In this document: piece after piece, positions 57,554-64,000 of the stretch
Numbering within the stretch: position 1 is the first letter of the stretch
How the letters are laid out: every line of letters begins with the position of its first letter
NCBI RefSeq assembly: GCF_022808855.1
Contig: NZ_JAKZLF010000002.1
Span: forward strand, 186,001 to 250,000
Length of the DNA: 64,000 nucleotides
Source: Anaeromyxobacter soli
GTDB lineage: Bacteria > Myxococcota > Myxococcia > Myxococcales > Anaeromyxobacteraceae
Direction: 5' to 3'
Position numbers and translations under genes: made by a program
Notes under the pieces: generated by a model
Told to the model about the DNA's origin: nothing
The model's database searches: none
What the model saw: the letters and a program-made list of their open reading frames with translations, nothing else

Positions 57554-58441
57554 TCACGCCTCGGGGATCGGCCTGCCGTAGCTCTCGAGGGTGATGCTGC
57601 CGGGCTCCGGTCCGCCGCGGACGCCGGTGTCGAGCGCGTCGATGGCGGCGAGCTGCTCCCGCGTGAGCTCGAAGTCGAAGACGGCGAAGTTCTCGGCGAT
57701 GCGGGCGGGCTTGGTTGACTTCGGGATCGCCGAACGGCCCTGCTGCAGATGCCATCGCAGCATCACCTGGGGGGCCGACTTGCCATGCTGGCGCGCGATC
57801 TCGAGCAGCGTCGGGTCCGCGAACGACGTCTTCTCGAGGCCTCGGTAGGCGGTGATGCCGCCGATCGGCGACCAGGCCTGCGTCGCGATGCCGTGCTCCG
57901 CGTGTACGCGCTGGAGCGCCGTCTGCTGAAAGTACGGATGCACCTCGATCTGGTTCACGGTCGGTACAACGGACGCGGTGCTCAGCAGCCGCTCGAGGTG
58001 CTCGGGCATGAAGTTGCTCACGCCGATCGCGCGCACCCTGCCGTCCGCGAGGAGCTTCTCGAGCGCCCGGTACGCTTCGAGGGTGAGGTCGAACGCCGAC
58101 GGCAGTGGCTGATGCAGGAGGAGCAGGTCGATCTGCTCCACGCCGAGCTTGCGGGCGCTCTTGTCGAACGCGTGCAGCGTGGCGTCGTAGCCGTAGTCGC
58201 TGATCCAGACCTTCGTCTCGATGAACACCTGGTCGCGGGGAAGCCCGGAGCGACGGAGGCCCTCGCCGACCTCGCGCTCGTTGGCGTACGCGGCGGCGGT
58301 GTCGATGAGCCGGTACCCGGTCGCGAGGGCGGTCTCCACGGCTCGCGCGGTCTCGGCCGGCGGGCTCTGGAACACGCCGAGCCCGAGCGCCGGCATCTGG
58401 ACACCGTTGTTGAGGGTGATGGAGGGACTCTTCGCGGTCAT
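57554..58441 (-). CDS. Aldo/keto reductase (2,5-diketo-gluconate reductase-like)
   Basis: A 295-residue AKR of the AKR5-like group: GLGVFQSPPAETARAVETAL, tetrad LIDTAAAYANE (Asp, Tyr), FIETKVWI (Lys), LLLLHQPLP (His), then AIGVSNFMPEHLERLL and SAIPKSTKPARIAENFAVF (cofactor). It is first in the operon with the SDR and the Tat AKR. Start ATG 58441 chosen (MTAKSPSITLNNGV) over the frame open to 58498. The LysR gene at 58652 is divergent and the promoter between them carries a clear LysR-type palindrome. Confidence 0.93.
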   Translation of the reverse strand: MTAKSPSITLNNGVQMPALGLGVFQSPPAETARAVETALATGYRLIDTAAAYANEREVGEGLRRSGLPRDQVFIETKVWISDYGYDATLHAFDKSARKLGVEQIDLLLLHQPLPSAFDLTLEAYRALEKLLADGRVRAIGVSNFMPEHLERLLSTASVVPTVNQIEVHPYFQQTALQRVHAEHGIATQAWSPIGGITAYRGLEKTSFADPTLLEIARQHGKSAPQVMLRWHLQQGRSAIPKSTKPARIAENFAVFDFELTREQLAAIDALDTGVRGGPEPGSITLESYGRPIPEA

Positions 58442-58508
58442 GGTCGAACTTCCTTCGGGTGGGATTCCGTCTGTGGCCGGTTCGGCACCCCTCCGCACCG
58501 GTCGGAAG

Positions 58509-58578
58509 GAAACTAGCGGCCTCGCGAGCCACGCAGTAGGCGCCGAGCCCGCAATGGGCCTTCAAGCTGTGCTTGAAG
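58509..58578 (-). promoter_or_regulatory. LysR-type site plus promoter, copy 3 of 3
   Basis: CTTCAAGCTGTGCTTGAAG (58560-58578), a perfect 8-bp inverted repeat with a TGT centre. In the direction of the AKR operon, TAGTTTC occurs 45 bp further (58515-58509, minus strand), the same arrangement as at 13418 and 24086. The core AAGCTnTnCT is shared with the other two sites, with T and A at the same symmetric positions (T-N13-A). Binding by the LysR at 58652 is likely. Confidence 0.65.
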
Positions 58579-58651
58579 ATCTCCCCCGCTGACGCGCTAC
58601 GCTCTACGGGGCGAGGAGGCGGGCTCCCCTCCCCCACCTCCGAGCCTCTCG

Positions 58652-59557
58652 ATGAAGACGACACTTCTCCCGCAGCTCCAGACCTTCCTCGTGGCGGCCC
58701 GGCGGAAGAGCTTCAGCGCGGCGGCGCGCGAGCTCGGCGTCTCACCGGCGGCCGTGAGCCAGTCCGTGCGTCAGCTCGAGGAGCAGCTGCGCGTCGTGCT
58801 CTTCACCCGGACCACGCGTACCGTGGCGCTCACGGATGCGGGACGGCGGCTCTTGGAAGGCGCGGGGCCGGGCCTCGGCCAGGCGCTCGCCTCGCTGCAA
58901 GAGGTGTCGGCGCAGCCTGGGGAGGCAGTGGGTCGGCTGAAGCTGACCGTGCCGGAGGTCGCGGTTCCGTACGTGGTCACGCCCGTGCTGGCGGCTTTCC
59001 GCGCCCGCCACCCGCGCGTCGAGGTCGAGGTCGTCGTCGAGAACCGCCTCGTGGACATCGTCGCGGAGGGTTACGACGAAGGCGTGCGCCTGCACGAGGC
59101 GATCGAGCGGGACATGGTGCAGGTGCGCCTCACCGACGCCTTCCGCTTCGTGGTGGTGGGGGCGCCCTCGTATCTCGAGCGTCAGGACGCGCCGCGGCGC
59201 CCCGAGGACCTGCTGCGGCACGAGTGCTTCACGTTCCGCGTCCCGTCGAGCGGCGCGCTGTATGCGTGGGAGCTGGAGCGTGGCCGGAGGAACTGGCGGG
59301 TGCCGGTGCGAGGCAGCGTCGTGACGAACGACCGCCGGTTGACGCTGGCGCTGGTGGAGCAGGGGCTGGGGCTCGCGTACGCCTTCGAGCCCGCCGTGAA
59401 GGAGGAGCTGCGCACGGGGCGGCTCGTGCCCGTGCTCGAGGAGTACGCGCCGACCGTCCCCGGGTTCTTCCTCTACTTCCCGAGCCGGGCGCAGCGCTCG
59501 GGTCCCTTGCGCCTCTTCATCGAGGTCGCCAAGGAGTTCGCGACGAAGGCGCCTTGA
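58652..59557 (+). CDS. LysR family transcriptional regulator
   Basis: A 301-residue LysR protein: HTH FLVAARRKSFSAAARELGVS, PAAVSQSVRQLEEQLRVVLF, and an effector domain (LKLTVPEVAVPYVVTPVLAA onward). It is paralogous to the LysR at 16631 in both domains. It is divergent from the AKR-SDR-AKR operon. The perfect palindrome 74 bp upstream of its start is a likely autoregulatory and activating site. Confidence 0.94.
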   Translation: MKTTLLPQLQTFLVAARRKSFSAAARELGVSPAAVSQSVRQLEEQLRVVLFTRTTRTVALTDAGRRLLEGAGPGLGQALASLQEVSAQPGEAVGRLKLTVPEVAVPYVVTPVLAAFRARHPRVEVEVVVENRLVDIVAEGYDEGVRLHEAIERDMVQVRLTDAFRFVVVGAPSYLERQDAPRRPEDLLRHECFTFRVPSSGALYAWELERGRRNWRVPVRGSVVTNDRRLTLALVEQGLGLAYAFEPAVKEELRTGRLVPVLEEYAPTVPGFFLYFPSRAQRSGPLRLFIEVAKEFATKAP

Positions 59558-59636
59558 AGCGGCGGGGCACCCGGCGCGGCGCCGGTGCCGTGTTCGCTTC
59601 AAGCGTCTCGTCGCGTATCTTCGAACGGAGGACACC

Positions 59637-60203
59637 ATGGGCAAGCTGATCTACATCGCGAACATCTCGCTCGATGGCTACGTCGCCGACCGCGCCGGAA
59701 ACATCGGCTTCACCGTCCCGACACCCGAGGTGTTCTCGACGATCCTCGAGCTCGTGCGAGGCGCCGGCACGTACGTGTACGGCCGCAAGATGTACGAAGT
59801 CATGGCGGCGTGGGAGACGGCGCACCTGACGCCCGGTGCACCGTCGTTCGTGCCCGGCCTGGGCGATCTCGAGCGCGACTTCGCGAACGTGTGGCGCGGG
59901 GCCGACAAGCTCGTGATCTCGACGACGCTAGCCACCGCGACAACGCAACGAACGCGCATCCTGCCCTCCTTCGACGCCGACGCGATCCGCCACCTGAAGC
60001 GCGACCAGACGCTCACGGTGGGCGGACCGCACCTCGCCGCAGCGATGCTGAACGCCGATCTCGTCGACGAGCTTCACGCCTTCGTCAGTCCGGTCATTCT
60101 CGGAGGCGGGAATCCCTGGCTCCCACCAGACCTCCGACGAACCCTCACGCTCGTGGGCGAGCGCCGGATGGGCGGCGTCGTGCACCTCCACTACGCGCAG
60201 TAG
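59637..60203 (+). CDS. Dihydrofolate reductase family (RibD C-terminal-like) protein
   Basis: A 188-residue protein of the same YyaP/RibD_C group as that at 49722: LIYIANISLDGYVADRAGNI, TYVYGRKMYEVMAAWE, ADKLVISTTLATA and AAMLNADLVDELHAFVSPVI, ending GGGNPWLPP. Start ATG 59637 after GGAGGACACC. Stands alone after the LysR gene. Substrate unknown. Confidence 0.92.
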   Translation: MGKLIYIANISLDGYVADRAGNIGFTVPTPEVFSTILELVRGAGTYVYGRKMYEVMAAWETAHLTPGAPSFVPGLGDLERDFANVWRGADKLVISTTLATATTQRTRILPSFDADAIRHLKRDQTLTVGGPHLAAAMLNADLVDELHAFVSPVILGGGNPWLPPDLRRTLTLVGERRMGGVVHLHYAQ

Positions 60204-60345
60204 CGGATCCCGGACTCGGGTGCAGGCGTTGAGTCATAGGCGCCCCGCCGCGACGCGGCCCGAGGACGAAGAGCCCCTGCCGCCTTGCGGCGACCGGGGC
60301 CACGGCGCGGCGCTCCTGCGCTAGGCTGGGGGAGGAGGACGCCAC

Positions 60346-60828
60346 ATGCCCGAACCCACGAGCGCACCGATAGCCGTCGACGCGACCGCCGTCCCGCCAC
60401 GCCGCGGGGCCGCGTTCGTCCCCGAGCCGTTCCGGACCATGCTCGCCGGCCGTGTGAAGCACCCGCTCGGCGATCACTTCGGCCTGAAGGCCTTCGGCGT
60501 GAACCTCGCCCGGTTGGCCCCGGGCGACCGCTCCGCCCTCCACCACCGGCACTCCGTGCAGGACGAGTTCGTCTACGTGCTCGACGGGCACCCGACCCTC
60601 GTCACCGACGCGGGCGAGGTGACGCTCTCCCCGGGCATGTGCGCGGGCTTCCCGGCAGGCGGAACGGCCCACCACGTCGAGAACCGCACCGGCCGCGAGG
60701 CCGTGTTCCTCGAGGTCGGGGACCGCGGCACGGGCGACCAGGTGGTCTGGCCGAACGACGACCTCGCGCTCGTCACCGGACCCGACGGGAAGCGGCGGTT
60801 CACGCACAAGGACGGGACCCCGTACTGA
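60346..60828 (+). CDS. Cupin-domain protein
   Basis: A 160-residue cupin: motif 1 as SALHHRHSVQDEFVYVLDGH and motif 2 as AGFPAGGTAHHVENRTG, so the metal site (two His, Glu, His) is complete. The N-terminal 25 residues are Pro/Ala-rich without hydrophobic signal. Such small cupins include sugar-binding and dioxygenase-like proteins; substrate not known. Start ATG 60346 follows GGGGGAGGAGGACGCC. Confidence 0.9.
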   Translation: MPEPTSAPIAVDATAVPPRRGAAFVPEPFRTMLAGRVKHPLGDHFGLKAFGVNLARLAPGDRSALHHRHSVQDEFVYVLDGHPTLVTDAGEVTLSPGMCAGFPAGGTAHHVENRTGREAVFLEVGDRGTGDQVVWPNDDLALVTGPDGKRRFTHKDGTPY

Positions 60829-60908
60829 CTCACGAAACGCGAAGCCCCGGTCGCCGCCAAGGTGACCGGAGCTCCGGATGGTTGCGGGGGCCTGCAACGC
60901 CGAGAATC

Positions 60909-61453
60909 ATGATCGCGTACGTGCTCGCGAACCCGGTCGCCGCCGGCCTCGTCCGCCGCGGCGCTGAGTGGCCCGGCCTCTGGACCGCGCCCGAGCAGCT
61001 CGCGGGCACGACGCTCTCCGCGCGAAGGCCGAAAGTCATCTTCGACCCGAAGAGCTACATGCCCGACGTAGCGAGCTCGAGCTGACCGTCCCCCCCGGTT
61101 TCGAATCGGCGGAGCACTTCCGGGCGCTCGTGTCGGAGGCCCTCGGCGCCCTCGAGGAGGAGCACCAGCGGGAGCTCGCGTTAGAGAGGCGCCGGTTTCT
61201 CGGGCCTGCGCGCGTCCTCGCCCAGAACCCCTTCTCGCGTCCGCCGCCCGGCGAGCCGCGCTTCGCGCTCAGTCCGCGTATCGCCGCCCGCGACAAGTGG
61301 AGGCTCGAGGGGATCTTCCGCTTGAAGACGGTCCTGCGCGAGTACCGGCAGGCCTGGACCGCGCGGCAGTCGGGCGCGTCCGACGTGACGTTCCCGGCGG
61401 GCACCTACCTCCTCCGCATCTTGCACGGCGTGCAGTGCGCCGGCGCTGCGTAA
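60909..61453 (+). pseudogene. Y1-type (IS200/REP-associated) transposase, C-terminal remnant with frameshift
   Basis: The first part reads MIAYVLANPVAAGLVRRGAE, WPGLWTAPEQLAGTTLSARR and PKVIFDPKSYMPD, then stops in that frame at 61083; the next part continues in another frame as LELTVPPGFESAEHFRALV, RFLGPARVLAQNPFSRPPPG and LSPRIAARDKWRLEG, ending TGA-type stop at 61453. ANPVAAGLV and WPGLW are hallmarks of the REP-associated tyrosine transposases common in such genomes. The catalytic HxH and Tyr N-terminal domain is missing, and a one-base change at about 61070 breaks the rest. Confidence 0.75.
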
Positions 61454-61520
61454 GGCCGTTCCGCGCTCGGTCACGCCGTAGAGGAACTCGGTAGCGCTCG
61501 CTTCCGGCGCCGCAATGTGC
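61454..61520. repeat. Intergenic repeat, copy B
   Basis: About 67 bp, roughly 80% like 37067-37135 including CTCGGTAGCGCTCGCTTCC and GGCGCCGCAATGTGC. It starts at the stop of the decayed transposase gene, which suggests that the repeat family belongs to this kind of element. Confidence 0.55.
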
Positions 61521-61670
61521 GCGGCGACGCGCCGACAATCGTCTGGGCGTTGTCCGGGCCGTCCACATACCGGTTCGAGCGGTACTCACGGTCACTTGCT
61601 TCGGCGCCAGCGCGCCCCCTCCCGCACACCAGAGGCTGGGCGCGGCCCGCCTTCAGGTTTCGCGGAGCGG

Positions 61671-61820
61671 GTACTCTGGGGCGGGGAGCCCCGTCACATT
61701 CTTGTCGCAGCGCTCCCTTTTTCGGACGCCGGAGTCGCCCCGTCAGGCTTCGCATAGCGTTGTTCTCGGACAGGGCGCCCCGGTTACTCTCGGGCGGGGC
61801 GCCCGCGCCCGTGTCAGACC
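61671..61820 (+). repeat. Two related GC-rich palindromes (REP-like)
   Basis: GGTACTCT then GGGGC-GGGGA-GCCCC (61679-61693), and GGTTACTCT then CGGGCG-GGG-CGCCCG (61791-61805). The shared lead ACTCT plus a GC hairpin, and the similar words TCAGGTTTCGCGGAGCG and TCAGGCTTCGCATAGCG before them, indicate two copies of one repeat of about 90-110 bp. They lie right after a Y1-type transposase remnant. The rest of the 61521-61877 interval holds no gene; the promoter of the next operon should be near its end. Confidence 0.45.
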
Positions 61821-61877
61821 CAACGTGTAGGCATATGCGCTCCGATGCCGGCTGTTCCGGCGTCGCGGGGGAAAGCC

Positions 61878-62552
61878 ATGGCGATGACGGCGCGCAGTCG
61901 AGTGGTCTTCGGGGCAGTCGCAGCGCTCGTCGTGGGTTGCGCGTCCGTCCCGCAGCAGGCCGTCGACCTCTCTGTGACAGCGGGGCGCGACCTCGACGCG
62001 GTCCACCGCGCGCACATTGCGCTGCTCGACAGCTATTTCGATCGGATGGAGTCGGACGTCAACGCTTTCGTCGACTCCGAGTACCGGACGTACAGCATCG
62101 AGCGCAACATGAAGGACTTCAAGCTCGTCGATAAGATCCGCGACCCGTCCACCGCTGGAGAGGGGCTCGACGCCCTCGACGTGATGGAGGTGTTCGTTGA
62201 GGAGATCGTCGCGGACGTCGAAGCGTTCCGCGCGTCCTTGCTCGGGCCGGTGCGCGCGCAGCGCGCTGAGGTTCGGACCGCGATCGAGGATGCATACCGC
62301 CGAATCCAGGATGCGCAGGCCATCGTCACCGGCCACCTCGCCTCCGTCCGGCGCGTGCACGATCTGCAGGACGAGATGCTTGCGCGTGCCGGCCTCGAGG
62401 GACTTCGCGAGAAGTTCGTCGACACAACGGCCAAGAGCGCAGACGCGATCGCCAAGCTCACGAAGGAGACTGAGTACGTGAGTGGCAAGATGGTCGACTT
62501 CCAGAAGGAACTCGAGAAGCTGAAGGCCACTACCGGAGCGCTGAAGAAGTAA
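61878..62552 (+). CDS. Alpha-helical lipoprotein of unknown function
   Basis: A 224-residue lipoprotein: signal VVFGAVAALVVGC with lipobox V-V-G-C, followed almost entirely by helices with charged heptads (ALLDSYFDRMESDVNAFVD, VEEIVADVEAFRASLLGPVR, AIAKLTKETEYVSGKMVDFQ), probably a coiled coil. ATG 61878 is preceded by GGGGGAAAGCC. It is the first gene of a four-gene operon. No family is recognised. Lower GC than the window average suggests recent acquisition. Confidence 0.78.
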   Translation: MAMTARSRVVFGAVAALVVGCASVPQQAVDLSVTAGRDLDAVHRAHIALLDSYFDRMESDVNAFVDSEYRTYSIERNMKDFKLVDKIRDPSTAGEGLDALDVMEVFVEEIVADVEAFRASLLGPVRAQRAEVRTAIEDAYRRIQDAQAIVTGHLASVRRVHDLQDEMLARAGLEGLREKFVDTTAKSADAIAKLTKETEYVSGKMVDFQKELEKLKATTGALKK

Positions 62553-62563
62553 GGGAGATTAAC

Positions 62564-62881
62564 GTGCCGACTCGGCGAAACGAGGCGAAAGAGAAGATGC
62601 GCCTCGAGCTCAAGGCCATCATCAAGAAGAATAGCGAGGCGTTCCAGGGCGAGTTCGCGGAGGAGATCAAAGGACTACTTGGCCTTTCGCGCGAGGAGAT
62701 CGACGCGATCACCCCCGACGTTACCGACCTCGCGACCTACGCCACGCTGATCGAGGTGGTGAAGGACGCCTCGAGGAAGAACCTGTCCCAGGCCGAACTG
62801 AAGGCTCGGGTCCGCGCGCTCGGGGGCGTCGCGGTCGAGATCGCGAAGAAGGTGCCGCGTCTCGCGAAGCTCCTCGCCTGA
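62564..62881 (+). CDS. Small helical protein of unknown function
   Basis: A 105-residue protein without signal: KEKMRLELKAIIKKNSEAFQ, EFAEEIKGLLGLSREEIDAI, then a Leu/Ala-rich C-terminal helix (VAVEIAKKVPRLAKLLA). GTG 62564 is the start, preceded by AAGGGAGATTAAC, 11 nt after the lipoprotein gene. No family recognised; it may bind the lipoprotein or the phospholipase-like protein, both in the same operon. Confidence 0.72.
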   Translation: MPTRRNEAKEKMRLELKAIIKKNSEAFQGEFAEEIKGLLGLSREEIDAITPDVTDLATYATLIEVVKDASRKNLSQAELKARVRALGGVAVEIAKKVPRLAKLLA

Positions 62882-62898
62882 CTGGATCGGAGGTCCGG

Positions 62899-63825
62899 AT
62901 GCCCGGCGCGTATGCGCACCTCACGCTCGTGGCGATCGCGAGGGAGCCTGCCGAACTCGAGGCGGCAGGCGTCTCGGAACAGGCGATCGTCGCGCTCCTC
63001 GACTTTGCAAAGTACTGCGAGCTCGGGGCGGTGAGCCCTGACTACCCTTACCTCGCGATCACGCATCCCGCACAGAAGGAGTGGGCCGACGCGATGCACT
63101 ACGTACGGACGCGCGAGGTGATCTCCTCCGGGATCACGCGGCTCCGGACGATGCAGGGCGACGCAGCTCGAAAGTGCTTGGCGTGGCTCCTGGGATACGC
63201 CGCCCACGTCACGACCGACATGACCATTCACCCGGTCGTCGAGAAGAAGGTTGGCCCGTATCGCGGAAACGAGCTCCAGCATCGCATCTGCGAGATGCAC
63301 CAGGACGCGTACATCTTTCAGCGCCTCGAGCTCGGCGGAATCGAGTTCGCCGAGTACCTGGATCACGGCATCGCTGCGTGCTCGAGCCCGTCGGACCACG
63401 ATCGCCTCGACGGCGATGTCGCGACGCTCTGGACGCAGGTGCTCGGCGAAGTCTACGCCGGCACTCCGATGCCTCAACCGGATCCCGACGCTTGGCACCG
63501 CGGCTTTCGTCGCGGCGTCGACAAGTTCGCCGAGTCGGGACGGTACCTGTTCCCGCTCGCGAGGCACGTCGCCCAGGGGCACGGGTTGGTCTACCCGCTG
63601 AAGCACGAGATCGATCGTCAGTTCATCGACGACCTCCTCACGCCAAGCGGCGCGCGCCTGCCCTACGACTTGATCTTCGACCGCGCCGTCGCGAACGTCC
63701 GCGCACAGTGGGCGCTTATCGCCGCCGAGCTCGCCGGCGGCCCCCTTTACGCCAGCGCTGGCGGAACGTGGAACCTGGACACGGGCCGTGACGGCGATCG
63801 TTACGTGTTCTGGGAGGTCGCATGA
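62899..63825 (+). CDS. Zinc-dependent phospholipase C-like protein
   Basis: A 308-residue protein of the zinc-dependent phospholipase C (Zn_dep_PLPC-like) group: MPGAYAHLTLVAIAREPAEL with the conserved early His, CELGAVSPDYPYLAI, YAAHVTTDMTIHPVVEKKVG (His, Asp, His ligands), EMHQDAYIFQRLELG and EYLDHGIAAC. No signal peptide, so unless exported otherwise it acts in the cytoplasm. Whether it cleaves lipids is inference; several related proteins have no known substrate. It follows the small protein with 17 nt and overlaps the next ATG (ATGA). Confidence 0.85.
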   Translation: MPGAYAHLTLVAIAREPAELEAAGVSEQAIVALLDFAKYCELGAVSPDYPYLAITHPAQKEWADAMHYVRTREVISSGITRLRTMQGDAARKCLAWLLGYAAHVTTDMTIHPVVEKKVGPYRGNELQHRICEMHQDAYIFQRLELGGIEFAEYLDHGIAACSSPSDHDRLDGDVATLWTQVLGEVYAGTPMPQPDPDAWHRGFRRGVDKFAESGRYLFPLARHVAQGHGLVYPLKHEIDRQFIDDLLTPSGARLPYDLIFDRAVANVRAQWALIAAELAGGPLYASAGGTWNLDTGRDGDRYVFWEVA

Positions 63826-64000
63826 GGCCACCCGCAGCGAGCGTCCTCTTGATCGCCGCCCTCACTGTACCCTCGTCTGCCTCTTCTGATGACGTGGCCG
63901 AGCGCATGTACGCGCTCGCACCCGCCCTGACGCGGCTCACGTCCGCCGTCGAGTCGGCCGTCCGATACAAGAACGCGCCGCCGGGGCTGAGGGACGACGC
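63822..64000 (+). CDS. Secreted protein of unknown function, partial
   Basis: The first 59 codons only, cut by the right edge. The N-terminus MRPPAASVLLIAALTVPSSA is a Sec signal peptide with an Ala-x-Ala-like site, then SDDVAERMYALAPALTRLTS begins a helical region. Start ATG 63822 overlaps the end of the phospholipase-like gene, so it is the fourth gene of the operon. No family can be named. Confidence 0.7.
   Translation, partial: MRPPAASVLLIAALTVPSSASSDDVAERMYALAPALTRLTSAVESAVRYKNAPPGLRDD

Noticed and set aside
60879-60891. TGGTTGCGGGGGC resembles the reverse complement of a tRNA 3' end with CCA
   Set aside because: No T-arm, anticodon stem or acceptor pairing follows; the sequence continues into the transposase remnant. 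Thirteen matching bases of GC-rich sequence are not enough for a tRNA or attachment-site call.

Overview
The window is a high-GC (about 70%) bacterial chromosome segment. Codon use, gene families and the number of oxidoreductases and one-gene regulators suggest a myxobacterium, most like Anaeromyxobacter; this is inference from style and families, since no rRNA or tRNA is present. About 55 genes or gene remnants are supported. Most are accessory: stress and detoxification enzymes, efflux pumps, local regulators and several decayed genes.

Layout. 0-3.1 kb: partial DUF2182 gene, DUF899 protein, TPR/wHTH regulator and beta-propeller protein. 3.4-8.6 kb: two-gene RND efflux system and an NADPH:FMN-type flavoprotein. 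8.6-13.2 kb: MarR/aldo-keto reductase pair, AraC/EamA pair, FAD reductase. 13.5-19.7 kb: aldo-keto reductase, Tat-signal alcohol dehydrogenase, lipoprotein of the carboxymuconolactone decarboxylase fold, LysR, then a UGA-containing selenoprotein and a CxxC flavoprotein reductase. 19.9-26.7 kb: amidase/TetR, CPA1 antiporter, second alcohol dehydrogenase, a RibD_C remnant and ChrB. 26.8-33.7 kb: five-gene AaeXAB-like efflux operon, M19 dipeptidase lipoprotein and a tiny membrane protein. 34.4-37 kb: frameshifted DUF4062-STAND ATPase. 37.2-41.4 kb: secreted-protein gene split by an IS3-family element, and a lipoprotein. 41.8-44.9 kb: ECF sigma/YciI pair, cupin, VOC protein. 45-45.7 kb: rearrangement scar holding broken AlaX and DMT-transporter genes. 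45.8-50.3 kb: MocR regulator, Y-family polymerase, LigD-type polymerase, DHFR-like reductase. 50.7-54.5 kb: SUMF1-domain protein, Cys-rich lipoprotein, VWA lipoprotein. 54.7-60.8 kb: ArsR/SRPBCC pair, three-gene reductase operon with divergent LysR, DHFR-like protein, cupin. 60.9-64 kb: decayed Y1-type transposase with palindromic repeats, then an uncharacterised operon with a zinc-dependent phospholipase C-like protein.

Main results. (1) The gene at 17569-18357 is a selenoprotein: an in-frame UGA at 18049 begins a U-P-V-C motif and is followed 10 nt later by a perfect 7-bp hairpin with a GGUCG loop, the geometry of a bacterial SECIS. (2) Three promoters (upstream of the genes starting at 13504, 24151 and 58441) share one architecture: a LysR-type site with core AAGCTnTnCT, then 44-45 bp, then TAG(G)TTTC. 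With two paralogous LysR genes present, this points to a shared reductase/dehydrogenase regulon. (3) The IS3-family element (38128-39352) has clear terminal repeats and a 4-bp target duplication; removing it restores an open reading frame exactly. (4) The alanyl-tRNA editing gene at 45 kb is broken with its 5' piece inverted. (5) The last operon and a 35-residue membrane protein are real-looking genes of unknown role.
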